64,000 bases of DNA, taken from contig OY764222.1 of NCBI GenBank assembly GCA_963668325.1, positions 3,038,001 through 3,102,000 on the forward strand. Reading direction: 5' to 3'. The translations under genes and the position numbers were made by a program. This document shows positions 17,302 to 27,374 of this stretch, piece by piece; position 1 is the first letter of the stretch; each line of letters begins with the position of its first letter. The notes beneath the pieces were generated by a model that ran no database searches, had not been told where the DNA came from, and saw nothing but the letters and a program-made list of their open reading frames with translations. Source of the stretch: MPNP01 sp963668325. Lineage in GTDB: Bacteria > Pseudomonadota > Alphaproteobacteria > Rhodobacterales > Rhodobacteraceae.

Positions 17302-18497
17302 ACCTTAACACTGTTGAACGAGTACCTCTTGGGGAGTTGTGCATTAAAATTGGTAGCGGTTCTACCCCTCGGGGAGGAGCAACCATCTACGTTGATAATG
17401 GAACGGCATTGATTCGTAGCCAAAACGTTTATAACTCCATGTTTTCAACCACCGGCCTCGTTTACATCACTGAATCCATCGCAGAGAAAATGATTGGAGT
17501 GTCAGTTGAAGTGGATGATGTGTTACTAAACATCACCGGTTCCGTTGCTCGATGCTGTCGGGTGCCTAATGAGGTATTGCCCGCAAGAGTTAACCAACAC
17601 GTAACGATTATTAGGACCGATAAGGGTCTTCTTCATCCATCTTACCTCGCTAACTTCCTGGTTTCCCCTCACATGCAGGCTAAGATGCTTTCGTGGGCAG
17701 GGTCAGGTGGGACTCGAAAAGCACTAACAAAAGGAATGATTGAAGATTTTGAAATTCCCCTCCCACCATTGGAGACACAAAAGAGGATTGCAGAAGTATT
17801 CTCGGCTTATGAAGATCTAATAGAGAACAACAGACGCCGAATAGCATTGTTGGAGGCGGTTACACTAGAACTCTACAAGGAATGGTTTGTTCGCTTTCGC
17901 TATCCCGGTCATGATCAAGTACCCCTTATTAATGGTATCCCAAAAGGCTGGGAATTTAAACGGATAGTTGATCTTGCTGAAATTATTATGGGTCAAAGCC
18001 CGAAATCTGAGTTCTATAATATGGAAGGAGAAGGTCTTCCTTTTCACCAAGGTGTGTCAAACTTTGGGTTTCGCTATTTGATTCACAGGACATATTGCAC
18101 CAAACCTATACGATTGTCGCAGCCAGGGGATATTCTTTTCAGTGTCCGTGCCCCTGTCGGGCGTATGAACCTAACCGATAACAAGATAATTATAGGAAGG
18201 GGTCTATCAGCAATGCGTTCTCGAACTGGAAACCAGTCTTTCCTTTTTTATCAACTCAAGGTATTTTTTTTTAAGGAGGATATGGTTGGAGGTGGTTCAA
18301 TCTTTACGGCAGTTACTAAGAAACAACTTGAGAATCAAAAGATGCTTCTACCACCAAAACATTTGGTTGATCAATTCGAAGATTTCGCTTCTCAGATTGA
18401 TAAACAAATTAAGCTACTTACTCAATCGTCAGTAATGCTTGTCAAATCCCACGGCCTCCTCCTCCCCAAACTAATGAACAGGGAACTTATTGTATGA
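17298..18497 (+). CDS. hsdS: Type I restriction-modification system, specificity subunit
   Basis: 399 residues with the two-target-domain plan. Target-recognition domain 1 covers about residues 1-155, opening with VPLGELCIKIGSGSTPRGGA. It is followed by the conserved spacer IPLPPLETQKRIAEVFSAYEDLIENNRRRI, which forms a coiled-coil ruler. The second domain starts at GIPKGWEFKRIVDLAEIIMGQSP and closes with LLPPKHLVDQFEDFASQIDKQI. The two domains differ, implying a bipartite asymmetric target; the target itself cannot be read. It starts at GTG 17298 inside the hsdM stop and ends in an ATGA overlap with hsdR, so translation is probably coupled. Confidence 0.94.
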   Translation: MNLNTVERVPLGELCIKIGSGSTPRGGATIYVDNGTALIRSQNVYNSMFSTTGLVYITESIAEKMIGVSVEVDDVLLNITGSVARCCRVPNEVLPARVNQHVTIIRTDKGLLHPSYLANFLVSPHMQAKMLSWAGSGGTRKALTKGMIEDFEIPLPPLETQKRIAEVFSAYEDLIENNRRRIALLEAVTLELYKEWFVRFRYPGHDQVPLINGIPKGWEFKRIVDLAEIIMGQSPKSEFYNMEGEGLPFHQGVSNFGFRYLIHRTYCTKPIRLSQPGDILFSVRAPVGRMNLTDNKIIIGRGLSAMRSRTGNQSFLFYQLKVFFFKEDMVGGGSIFTAVTKKQLENQKMLLPPKHLVDQFEDFASQIDKQIKLLTQSSVMLVKSHGLLLPKLMNRELIV

Positions 18498-21400
18498 GAT
18501 CATCACTAAGCGAAGACATCCTTGTTCAGAAATCTACAGCTGATTACCTTTTTACCAACCTAGGATGGGATGAAAATATCTTTGCTTTTCAAGAGTTACT
18601 TGGCTCAGATGGCACACTTGGCCGGAAGTCTGAAAAGGAAGTCATCCTATCCCGATATTTGAGTGAGGCTCTGATTCGATTAAATCCCAACCTTCCTGAC
18701 ACCGCTTACCAGGATGCATCTAGGCAAATCATTGAATCCTCTATGACTCTCAGGACACTCCAAATTAACCGTGAGAAGTATGATTTGATAAAGAATGGGG
18801 TACGAGTTCAATACCGTGATTCAAATAACGAACTTGTAAAGAAGCGCTTACAGGTGATTGATTTTGATAACCCTGAAAACAATCACTTCATTTGTGTAAG
18901 AGAGATGTGGATTCAAGGGTATCTCTATCGTCGTAGAGCTGACATTGTGGGGTTTGTCAACGGACTACCATTGCTCTTCTGTGAGTGCAAGACGTTACAC
19001 AAGGATATTCGCCGTGCTTATGACGGAAACCTTGCTGACTACAAGGAATCGATTCCACAACTTTTCCATTACAATGCATTTATTGTGCTAGGTAATGGGG
19101 TAGAGGCAAAGATCGGGTCACTTTCTAGCAGTTGGGATCATTTCAGTGATTGGAAAAGATTGCATGAAAGTGAACCTGGTGTCGTCGACATGGAAACCCT
19201 TTTGAAGGGAGTTTGTACTAAACAAAACTTTCTGGATCTCTTTGAGAACTTCATCCTGTTCGATGAAACCTCGCATGGTTTGACCAAGATTATAGCTCGA
19301 AATCATCAGTTCTTAGGGGTTAACCTAGCTATCCAAGCAACACAAAAACACAAGATCCTTGATGGTAAATTAGGAGTTTTCTGGCATACTCAAGGATCAG
19401 GAAAATCTTATTCCATGGTGTTTTACACTAGAAAAATCCATCGAAAGTTAGGAGCGAACTACACCTTCCTTATTTGTACAGACCGGACAGATCTTGATGG
19501 TCAGCTGTACAAGACATTTGCTGGTTGCGGATTGGTAGATAACGACAGGGAGCCATGTCGAGCTAGTTCAGGTAAAGAGTTGCGGAAAATGCTGGGTCAA
19601 TACAAATCCTACATTTTCACGTTGGTTCAGAAATTTAACGAGAAACTTGATAAGGACGATTTCTACTCGGACAGGGATGATATAATCATTATCACTGATG
19701 AGGCCCATCGTACCCAATATGGTACCATCGCTTTAAATCTGAGGGATGCTCTTCCTAATGCTAGCAGGATTGGGTTCACAGGCACTCCACTTTTCTTGGA
19801 AAATCAAATTACACGACGGTACTTCGGTGAGTATGTATCGAAATACGATTTCCAGCGGGCTGTCGAGGATGGTACTACAGTACCATTGTACTATGATTCC
19901 CGAGGAGAACCATTACAGGTAATCTCTACTGAACTAAATGAGAGTATCGCAGAGAAACTAGAACAGCTTGAGGTGGAGGACCAAGATGTATCTGAACGGT
20001 TGGAAAAAGAATTAAAACATAATTACCACATTATCACTAACCCTGATCGACTAGACAAAATTGCCAAAGATATAGTGGTTCATTTTTCGAACCAATGGGA
20101 AGCAGGGAAAGCGATGTTGATTTGTATTGACAAAATCACCGCGGTAAGAATGCATGGATTACTTAAACATCACTGGGAGCAGAAGATTAAATCACTTATT
20201 TCCGAGTTGAAGTCTTGCGATGAACAGGAGAAAGCTGACAAAGAACGCCAGTTGGAATGGATGCATGAAACACTAATGGCCGTGGTGATCAGTGAGGAGC
20301 AGGGGGAGGTTAAGAAGTTTGCAAATTGGGATTTGGATATAAAGCCTCATCGTAAACTGATCAAAGAAGGTTTTGACATTAAGGATGATAAACGAATTGA
20401 CATTGAATCCGCTTTCAAAAAGGAGGAGCACCCTTTCCGTCTGGCGATTGTATGCTCTATGTGGTTAACCGGCTTTGATGTACCTTGTTTGTCAACGCTA
20501 TATTTGGATAAACAGCTCAAGGCACACACTTTAATGCAAGCTATAGCTAGGGCCAATCGTATCCAAAAGGGTAAAAATAACGGAATGATTGTAGACTATT
20601 GCGGTATTCTTAAGAGCCTTCGAAAAGCACTTTCAATATTTGCAGGCTACACTGGCAATTACGGTGTTGGTAGTTTACTTTCCGAAATTGATCCAGTCAA
20701 ACCCGATACCGAACTGTTAGCCAACCTTGAAGAGGCTATTGAAGTTGTCAGATCTTACCTAACTGCAAAAGGTATTTCCATTTCTGATATCCTAGAAAAA
20801 ACAGGTTTTGAACGAAATAAATTAATTGTGGATGCAAAAGAAGTGATTAACGAGAATGATGAAACCCGTAAGCATTTTCAGATCATGTGCCGCGAGGTGT
20901 TCAAAAAGTTTAAAGCTTGTTTAAATCTCCGAGAAATCAAACGGTTCCGATCTGATCGCGATGCAATAAACGTAATTTATATGTGTTTAGAAGAGGACGT
21001 GAAAAAAGCTGACATATCTGATATTATCAAGGAACTGCATGCTGTAGTGGGTGAAGCAGTAAAAGTTTCTATAAACGATGGCGAGAAAGGAAAGCCCTTT
21101 GACATTAGTCGGATTGATTTCAAACTTCTACGGAAAGAATTTGCTCGTGTACCCCAAAAATACACAATTACTCAAAGTCTAAAGCAGGTCATTGAACGCA
21201 ACCTCAAAACACTTTTGCAAGCGAATCCTACTCGATTTAATTTTCAGATGCATTTCGAAAAGATTGTTTCAGAATATAATGCTGAAAAGAACAGAGCAAC
21301 TATTGAACAAACCTTTGATGCTCTTCTAAAGCTGGTTGTGAACCTAAGTATTGAAAAACAACGGTTTGTTCGAGAGGGCTTAGATAACGAAGATACTCTT

Positions 21401-21706
21401 GTACTTTATGACCTTCTTATTAAACCTGATCTAACCATCAAGGACATTAAGAAGCTTAAGAAAGTGGCTACAGGTCTTTATAAAATTCTTTCCCTAGAAG
21501 TTGCTCGTGTTCAAGACTTCTACGAAAAGCAAACAACTCGTGACGCAATAAAAATCCGCATTCATGATTACTTGTTTGATGAAAATTTTGGTCTTCCAGA
21601 GACGTACAAACCCAAAGAGATTAGTGAAAAAACTGAAAATATATTTAATTATCTAATGCTTGGTGGATTGCGTTCTGGATACGAATCAAATTCGTTCGTG
21701 CAATAA
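18494..21706 (+). CDS. hsdR: Type I restriction-modification system, endonuclease/translocase subunit
   Basis: 1070-residue motor and nuclease that cuts unmethylated foreign DNA. The N-terminal PD-(D/E)xK nuclease has RADIVGFVNGLPLLFCECKT with Asp150, Glu164 and Lys166 all present. The SF2 helicase follows: Walker A HTQGSGKSYSM (about 298-308), DEAH box ITDEAHRTQYG (about 400-410), motif III GFTGTPLF, and motif VI QAIARANRIQKGKNNG. The C-terminal helical region carries DUF3387-type features. No stop or missing motif is seen, so the system looks intact. It overlaps hsdS by 4 bases. Confidence 0.95.
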   Translation: MRSSLSEDILVQKSTADYLFTNLGWDENIFAFQELLGSDGTLGRKSEKEVILSRYLSEALIRLNPNLPDTAYQDASRQIIESSMTLRTLQINREKYDLIKNGVRVQYRDSNNELVKKRLQVIDFDNPENNHFICVREMWIQGYLYRRRADIVGFVNGLPLLFCECKTLHKDIRRAYDGNLADYKESIPQLFHYNAFIVLGNGVEAKIGSLSSSWDHFSDWKRLHESEPGVVDMETLLKGVCTKQNFLDLFENFILFDETSHGLTKIIARNHQFLGVNLAIQATQKHKILDGKLGVFWHTQGSGKSYSMVFYTRKIHRKLGANYTFLICTDRTDLDGQLYKTFAGCGLVDNDREPCRASSGKELRKMLGQYKSYIFTLVQKFNEKLDKDDFYSDRDDIIIITDEAHRTQYGTIALNLRDALPNASRIGFTGTPLFLENQITRRYFGEYVSKYDFQRAVEDGTTVPLYYDSRGEPLQVISTELNESIAEKLEQLEVEDQDVSERLEKELKHNYHIITNPDRLDKIAKDIVVHFSNQWEAGKAMLICIDKITAVRMHGLLKHHWEQKIKSLISELKSCDEQEKADKERQLEWMHETLMAVVISEEQGEVKKFANWDLDIKPHRKLIKEGFDIKDDKRIDIESAFKKEEHPFRLAIVCSMWLTGFDVPCLSTLYLDKQLKAHTLMQAIARANRIQKGKNNGMIVDYCGILKSLRKALSIFAGYTGNYGVGSLLSEIDPVKPDTELLANLEEAIEVVRSYLTAKGISISDILEKTGFERNKLIVDAKEVINENDETRKHFQIMCREVFKKFKACLNLREIKRFRSDRDAINVIYMCLEEDVKKADISDIIKELHAVVGEAVKVSINDGEKGKPFDISRIDFKLLRKEFARVPQKYTITQSLKQVIERNLKTLLQANPTRFNFQMHFEKIVSEYNAEKNRATIEQTFDALLKLVVNLSIEKQRFVREGLDNEDTLVLYDLLIKPDLTIKDIKKLKKVATGLYKILSLEVARVQDFYEKQTTRDAIKIRIHDYLFDENFGLPETYKPKEISEKTENIFNYLMLGGLRSGYESNSFVQ

Positions 21707-22008
21707 ACCTAAATTTCAATCAATTTATTCTTTGGTCTAGATTTATTCTCCAGTAATTCAAAGGGTTCAAATTAAATTGGTGATATAATCGCTAATTTGG
21801 AACCTAAGATTGGATATGATAATTTCATTACTCTTGGTAGAGCAATTACAGATTGGTTGCATCAGTTGTTTCCGGAAGTATTTAACAAATTTTAGATTTT
21901 AAAGAGTATTACCCGTAATAACATGACGTCCCAAACAGAAAGCCAATTCATTCTGTTCACTCGGTACTTTTTACGTTTCTACGATGACCATTCACAGAAG
22001 GGTTGAGT
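21707..22008. other. Spacer between the type I RM operon and the Gabija pair
   Basis: About 300 bases. It contains a 39-codon open stretch without a start codon (21776-21895, ending WLHQLFPEVFNKF) that could be the 3' remnant of a lost gene; it was not recognised. The following 110 bases probably carry the promoter of the next two genes. No terminator is obvious. Confidence 0.35.
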
Positions 22009-23811
22009 ATGAAGATACGTCGACTAAAATTAGAAAATTTCCGCTGTGTTTCAAAAGGTGTAGTATATTTTCCTAGCCATACTGTAATTATTGGGGGAAA
22101 TAGCGTTGGTAAGTCGACAATTTGTGAGGCTTTAGATCTCCTATTAGGCCCAGACCGTTTATCTCGTATCAGTCCCATAAACGAACATGATTTTTTTGAA
22201 CGATGTTACCTCTCTGCTGATGGAGAACCTATCCCTATCAAATTGGAGGCCGTTCTAACAAATCTGACTGAGGATGTGTTAACAAAGTATCTAAATCACC
22301 TTGAATATTGGAATCCTACTACGGAAAAAATTTTGGATGAGACTAACAATCCAGAGGATGTCGACGATATCAATGTTTTACCAGCACTAAGAATTAAGTT
22401 TGAAGGTGCCTATAACATTGAAGAGGACGAATTCAGGGCAAAGACGTTCTTTGCCAGCCCTCCCCAGGATGACGAAACAAGTGGGAACTACGTATCACGT
22501 ACCGCGAAACGAAATTTCGGATTCATCTATTTGAGGGCGTTGAGGACAGGATCTAGAGCACTGAGCCTTGAACGAGGATCTTTACTAGACATTATACTGA
22601 AACTAAAGGATGACGATAGATCTGCCATGTGGGAGCAAACGCTTAATTCCTTAGAAGCCTTAGATCCAGCGATTGATGCAATCCAACAACTTAGGAATAT
22701 CCTTGATGATATCGACGGACGAGTTCGAAGTTTCGTAGGATTGTCAACTGATGAACGAACATTCCGTCTATACCCATCAGCACTTACGCGTGAAAGTGTC
22801 CGCCGATCCATTACACTGTTTGGTTCCTCTGAAAAGTCAAAAATTCCTGTACCTTATTGGCGATTGGGCTCAGGAGTTATAAATTCGATGGTGTTTTCGT
22901 TGTTGACATTCATTGCAGACCTGAAATCAAATGTGATTTTTGCGATGGAGGAACCGGAAATTGCCCTTCCACCGCACACTCAACGGCGTATCGTCCAATT
23001 TCTCCAAAGGGAAATGGATCAATCAATTTTGACGACTCACTCCCCTTTCGTTTTAGAACAATTCGAACCCTCAGATGTCGTCTTGCTTGAAAGGGAAAAT
23101 GAAGGTTCTATTTCAAGTCGAAGAATTGAAGTAAATGGTTTAAAGGCCAAAAACTATAGGGGAAATCTTCGTCGAGTAATTGCCGAAGCCATGCTTGGCA
23201 ATGGTGTAATTTGTGTCGAAGGCATCTCGGACACAGAAGTGATCTACACAGCGTCAGCGGTATTAGAAAAATTTAATCACAACAGTACCTATACTCCACT
23301 TGATATATCGGGAGTCACGGTAGTGCATTGTAACGGATCTGGTGAACTTTTGAAATACGGGAGATTTTTTAAAAGGCTTGGTTTGAAAATCTATACTATT
23401 TATGATCACACGAAACAAAATAACAACAGTACTGATATTGATAACATTTTCGATGCCACGTGGAAACTAAAGCAAACAGGAATCGAAAATTTGCTTGGTG
23501 AGGAAGTAAATATTGATATAATCAGTGAATTTCTGAAAAAAGTACAAGAGTGGGAAGACTATCCGAAAAATAGTAAGCAACCGGATTTATTTACGTTTGA
23601 TCCAAATTGGGATGAAAACAAAATTCGTAAACTTTGCAAGCGAGTCTTGAAAATAAGGAAAGGCTCAAGATATGCATTACATTTGATTGAACTTTGTTCT
23701 GTAGATGATTTACCAAAAATTATTGTTGAGGCTCTTAAACACATAAGTAATGATTTTCCAGACGTTCTTTCAACATGTGATGAAGAGAATAGTGGTTGCG
23801 AACGTTTATAA
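22009..23811 (+). CDS. gajA: OLD-family ATPase/TOPRIM endonuclease, Gabija GajA-like
   Basis: 600 residues. The N-terminal ABC-type ATPase has Walker A GGNSVGKST at 29-37, EEPEIALPP at about 314-322 as Walker B, and the switch-like THSPF at 343-347. The C-terminal TOPRIM domain has VEGISD at 403-408 (catalytic Glu), GVTVVHCNGSGELLKYGRFFK, and IYTIYDHTK with the Asp near 466. This arrangement with a UvrD-like helicase immediately downstream is the Gabija anti-phage system, in which GajA nicks phage DNA. ATG 22009 is chosen because AGAAGGG is 6-9 bases upstream; the TTG at 22003 is too close to it. The system assignment is an inference from architecture and gene pairing. Confidence 0.85.
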   Translation: MKIRRLKLENFRCVSKGVVYFPSHTVIIGGNSVGKSTICEALDLLLGPDRLSRISPINEHDFFERCYLSADGEPIPIKLEAVLTNLTEDVLTKYLNHLEYWNPTTEKILDETNNPEDVDDINVLPALRIKFEGAYNIEEDEFRAKTFFASPPQDDETSGNYVSRTAKRNFGFIYLRALRTGSRALSLERGSLLDIILKLKDDDRSAMWEQTLNSLEALDPAIDAIQQLRNILDDIDGRVRSFVGLSTDERTFRLYPSALTRESVRRSITLFGSSEKSKIPVPYWRLGSGVINSMVFSLLTFIADLKSNVIFAMEEPEIALPPHTQRRIVQFLQREMDQSILTTHSPFVLEQFEPSDVVLLERENEGSISSRRIEVNGLKAKNYRGNLRRVIAEAMLGNGVICVEGISDTEVIYTASAVLEKFNHNSTYTPLDISGVTVVHCNGSGELLKYGRFFKRLGLKIYTIYDHTKQNNNSTDIDNIFDATWKLKQTGIENLLGEEVNIDIISEFLKKVQEWEDYPKNSKQPDLFTFDPNWDENKIRKLCKRVLKIRKGSRYALHLIELCSVDDLPKIIVEALKHISNDFPDVLSTCDEENSGCERL

Positions 23812-23839
23812 AATGAGATTCTGTTAACAACAATTTATT

Positions 23840-25579
23840 ATGGTCAATCCAGAAGATCAATTCTTACTCTGTAATAAACGACAATCTATTCTGAAAAGTA
23901 CTGACCATTTGCTTATCCTTGGGGGACCTGGATCTGGTAAGACCACCATTGGGATTCTGAAAGCTCGACGAGCAGTGCTCGAAAACCTTAATCCTGAGCA
24001 GACAGTGCTCTTCCTCAGTTTCTCCAATTCAGCAATTAGACGAATCCTAGCGAGTTCTAGAACAATACTCACACCCGAAATCCTAAGTCACATAAATATC
24101 AAGACTTACCATTCCTTCGCTTGGGACATTCTGAGGTCAAATGGTTACTTACTTTCGTCACATCGGCAAATAACCATTGTGGCAACACAAGATGCGGCGG
24201 TAATTCGTGCAGGATTGGATGCGGAGAAATGGAGAAAAGTGGAACCTCTTCTATTCTTGGAAAACGGACGTTTAACCTATGACCAGTTTGCACCCCAAGC
24301 AGCAGAAATTCTTGAGCGGTCCTCTGTAATTCGTAAAAGGTTAGGGTATGCATTTCCATTAATTCTTGTTGATGAGTTCCAAGACACAGACGAGCATCAG
24401 TGGCGTTTGATTAAGGCTTTAGCCCAGGAATCAAAGTTGATCGCCCTAGGTGATACACATCAGAGAATTTATTCTTGGCGCAAGGGTGTTAGCCCCACTA
24501 GGCTTCAAGACTTTTCCAAAACATTAGGCTCTGTAGTCATGGATTTTGAAAACGAAAATAATCGAAGCCCTTCTAATGGTATAACGGGATATGCGAGGGA
24601 TTTGCTGTCATCTGAGATAAGCCTGAAACCTCCAAATGACATTGAATTTAGGTACTTTACATCATGGATGTTCCCATACGAATTGAGATTTTCCCTTTTT
24701 AAAATCTTAAAAGAAACCTTTAAACGCAAGGGTAGTAAGGAAATATCTGTAGTAATAGCAGCCCGCAGTCGCTTAATGGTACGTCTAATCTCAAAGGAAA
24801 TGGAAAAAACCTTGAATTTTAGAGGAAGGGTTTATAAGCCCATTTCGCACAATGTATTGATTGATCAGGTTCAGATTACTTTGGCAGCTAGGGTCGTTGC
24901 ATTTATCCTAGAATCAAAAAATTATTCAGACCAAGAACGATTTGCAGGAGTTTTGGTCAGGATTGGCGAAATGTTTCGTTCCTCAGGAAACAAAACTGGA
25001 ATCACAAAATCGAATCAGTTGTCATCCTGGGCTGAAAAATGTCTCAATGGTAATTTTCCAAGAACAAAATGTGTAAAAGCACTGTCTAGTATGTTCCAAA
25101 AGGTAGAAGCAGCTGGTTTGGTGGGTTCTCCAACATCAGACTGGCAAACAGTTCTTCAAATACTGGAAATTTCAGAAGCCAATGAACTCAAACGTATTGG
25201 TGAAAACGCCCGATACATGCGAATTATACGTCGTGGATCAGCCATAGAAAGTCAACTCTGCGAGTTATGGAAAGAACAAAACAACTACTTGGGTGTAGAA
25301 GCTGTTCTGGAGGCTGCAATTATTCAAGATCAACTCATGGGCAATTCTCATGAAAAATCCGGTATCAGTGTCATGACGATGCACCAACTTAAGGGCCGTG
25401 AATATGACGCTGTTCTAATTGTCGAAAATAAGCATAATAAATTTCTTGGGAAAGAAGTTACGCCACCATTCATGGAAACCCGTCGACTACTTCATGTATC
25501 GCTTACGAGGGCACGGCACTTCGTTTGTGTTCTGGCAGAACAGAATAACACAACGTTTGATATATTGTTTACAAACTAA
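23840..25579 (+). CDS. gajB: UvrD/PcrA-like SF1 helicase, Gabija GajB-like
   Basis: 579 residues with SF1A helicase motifs in order: Walker A LGGPGSGKTT (27-36), Ia FLSFSNSAIRRIL, II ILVDEFQDTDEHQW (about 175-188), III ALGDTHQRIYSWR, V SVMTMHQLKGREYDAV and VI LLHVSLTRARHFV. It lies 28 bases downstream of gajA on the same strand. In Gabija, GajB senses DNA ends or nucleotides and works with GajA. Slightly longer than the founding GajB proteins (about 500 residues). It could alternatively be an unrelated OLD-helicase pair, but this gene order is characteristic. Confidence 0.85.
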   Translation: MVNPEDQFLLCNKRQSILKSTDHLLILGGPGSGKTTIGILKARRAVLENLNPEQTVLFLSFSNSAIRRILASSRTILTPEILSHINIKTYHSFAWDILRSNGYLLSSHRQITIVATQDAAVIRAGLDAEKWRKVEPLLFLENGRLTYDQFAPQAAEILERSSVIRKRLGYAFPLILVDEFQDTDEHQWRLIKALAQESKLIALGDTHQRIYSWRKGVSPTRLQDFSKTLGSVVMDFENENNRSPSNGITGYARDLLSSEISLKPPNDIEFRYFTSWMFPYELRFSLFKILKETFKRKGSKEISVVIAARSRLMVRLISKEMEKTLNFRGRVYKPISHNVLIDQVQITLAARVVAFILESKNYSDQERFAGVLVRIGEMFRSSGNKTGITKSNQLSSWAEKCLNGNFPRTKCVKALSSMFQKVEAAGLVGSPTSDWQTVLQILEISEANELKRIGENARYMRIIRRGSAIESQLCELWKEQNNYLGVEAVLEAAIIQDQLMGNSHEKSGISVMTMHQLKGREYDAVLIVENKHNKFLGKEVTPPFMETRRLLHVSLTRARHFVCVLAEQNNTTFDILFTN

Positions 25580-25634
25580 TTTGATACCAAACATCCTTAA
25601 TCCAGAAACTAAACTCATTTACCTATTAGTTTGA

Positions 25635-25678
25635 GGGGTCGGATAGAAGACTTTGTAATTACCCTTCTACCCGGCCCC
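25635..25678. terminator. Bidirectional hairpin between gajB and bamE
   Basis: An inverted repeat of about 15 bases (GGGGTCGGATAGAAG against CTTCTACCCGGCCCC, one mismatch and one G-U pair) with a loop of 14 bases, located between two convergent genes. It marks the right border of the defence island. Confidence 0.65.
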
Positions 25679-25693
25679 AAAATATTTAAAGTT

Positions 25694-26155
25694 CTAGTTC
25701 TCAAATTGTCTTTCGGCCGGGGCAATAAGAGCTCCAGATCCGAAATTGCCAAAGCTTCGAAGAATTTGCTGAATTATCGACAAACGACCTTCATAGGTTT
25801 TTGTAACTCTTTGGGTAAACCTCACGGTTCTGCCATTTTCCAAACCAAGAGTTTCAACATTGGCTAGTGATCCATCACCCTCAAAGGTTAAAACTACTAC
25901 ATTCCTTTCAGTCGTTTCAGCCTTTCGAATACCTTTGGTGAATTGTTTCGACTCCATATAAATCCAGGTAGTTCCATATTCCTCATTGATGATCGCAGGA
26001 TTCCCTATGTTATTTGCAACATCCTCAGAAGTTGTCTGCCCAACCTCTAAGGTTTGCAATTCTTCCTCGGTTGGAACATACCCATGCCGGGTCGTAATCC
26101 CTGAACATGCAGCGACTAAGAATACTAAAAGGATAAAAATTAGATTTCGAATCAT
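25694..26155 (-). CDS. bamE: Outer membrane protein assembly factor BamE (SmpA/OmlA) lipoprotein
   Basis: 153 residues. The N-terminal signal LIFILLVFLVAACSG has the lipobox VAAC, so the protein should be anchored in the outer membrane. It continues with GYVPTEEELQTLEVGQTTSEDVANNIGNPA, the SmpA/OmlA pattern, then TTWIYMESK and VVVLTFEGDGSLANVETL. BamE assists BamA in inserting beta-barrel proteins. Divergent from the DUF177-rpmF-plsX-fabH cluster, an arrangement common in alphaproteobacteria. Confidence 0.9.
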   Translation of the reverse strand: MIRNLIFILLVFLVAACSGITTRHGYVPTEEELQTLEVGQTTSEDVANNIGNPAIINEEYGTTWIYMESKQFTKGIRKAETTERNVVVLTFEGDGSLANVETLGLENGRTVRFTQRVTKTYEGRLSIIQQILRSFGNFGSGALIAPAERQFEN

Positions 26156-26432
26156 GGTATTACCGATCCTTTGGAGGCACTGAGATTTTCTAGTGTGATG
26201 ACACTTTCGTAAATTTACTGAAATATTCCAAGCAACAAATTTTATGATTTATAAAAATTATTTGGAATAGAACCCTAAACTTAATGTGGATTTGTTTAAA
26301 TTAAAAATAAACCCTGACTCCAAATAATGTACCAAAGCAAACACAAAACTATTGTCTTTGGCCTTGAGTAATCCATACTTATTAGCATATCAAGGTAATA
26401 GTTATTCTCAAAACCTATAAACTAGTTGTATT

Positions 26433-26978
26433 TTGGTGCCCAAGAATTTCTCGCAAATATATCCTGGAAAGAAAAAAATAGTCTTTTCTGAATTAAACAG
26501 GGACGACAAGAATTGGTTTGCCTTTTATCTTGATCAGGCAACCAACCAGGTATTGGTCAAGGATCTGGGGATAATTTCTCTTAAGAAATTCAAATTCAAT
26601 GGATTCCTGGAATCATCGGGAAAATTTAACTGGAAGATGACATGTTTTCTGAAATGCCGGATAATTCTTGAATGTCGTCTTACCTTGAAGCCCTTCCCCC
26701 TGTCGTTAAGCACCAAGATATCCAGAAAATTTGTATCCAATCCCAAATTTCTTTCGCCCCAACAAGATAATTCCATCCCTGAGGATGAAACACTGGAACT
26801 CCTCACATCTAGCTTTGATCTTTATGAACTAATCAGGGAGACCCTGTTCCTTGAATTGCCTGATTACCCCACCAGTTCAGGGTCAGACTTTGATTCCTCG
26901 GTAAATGACGATGCTAAATTGCCTGGACCTGAAGTTGAAGACAATCCCTTTTCCGCCCTTGCCGGAAGCAATTCATAA
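26433..26978 (+). CDS. DUF177 / YceD-family protein
   Basis: 181 residues, weakly conserved. Its place immediately before rpmF and plsX and its shape (a central ECRLTLKPFPLSLSTKISRKFVSN segment followed by an acidic stretch and YELIRETLFLELP) fit the YceD/DUF177 family. YceD is linked to 23S rRNA accumulation and 50S assembly, which suits co-transcription with the L32 gene. The usual CxRCL motif is altered (CFLKCRIILECRL). The start is unclear: TTG 26433 and GTG 26436 are adjacent, and neither has a good ribosome site. Confidence 0.7.
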   Translation: MVPKNFSQIYPGKKKIVFSELNRDDKNWFAFYLDQATNQVLVKDLGIISLKKFKFNGFLESSGKFNWKMTCFLKCRIILECRLTLKPFPLSLSTKISRKFVSNPKFLSPQQDNSIPEDETLELLTSSFDLYELIRETLFLELPDYPTSSGSDFDSSVNDDAKLPGPEVEDNPFSALAGSNS

Positions 26979-27129
26979 TTTAGAACTCAGAACAAAGGCT
27001 GTCACTTGAAATTATCCTCTAGTGAATTATTTTTTTGAAGCGCCAAAAATTTATAGGTGAACCCTATATTTTGGTTATTTTTTTGGTTCTTGGGACCGGT
27101 AGGTTTAAGACATTTTCAGGTAATAGGTT

Positions 27130-27333
27130 ATGGCTGTTCAGCAAAATAAAGTTAGTCGTGCAAGAAGGAACAAGCGCAGGTCTCATGATGCCTTAAAAGC
27201 AGGCAATTGGGTCGAATGTGATAATTGTGGGGAATTGAAGGTACCCTACCATATGTGCCCTGCTTGTGGTCAATATAAGGGAAGATCTATACTGGAAGTT
27301 AGAGAACCCGAAATTGAGGATGAGGATTTTTAA
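27130..27333 (+). CDS. rpmF: 50S ribosomal protein L32 (bL32)
   Basis: 67 residues opening MAVQQNKVSRARRNKRRSHDAL, the L32 signature, with two zinc CxxC pairs, CDNCG and CPACG, so it is the zinc-binding (C+) form. The acidic tail EIEDEDF is slightly long. It lies between DUF177 and plsX as in many bacteria. Confidence 0.96.
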   Translation: MAVQQNKVSRARRNKRRSHDALKAGNWVECDNCGELKVPYHMCPACGQYKGRSILEVREPEIEDEDF

Positions 27334-27374
27334 TAAACTCAACCCACAAGTTGAATTAAACTAAAGAGAAGACA

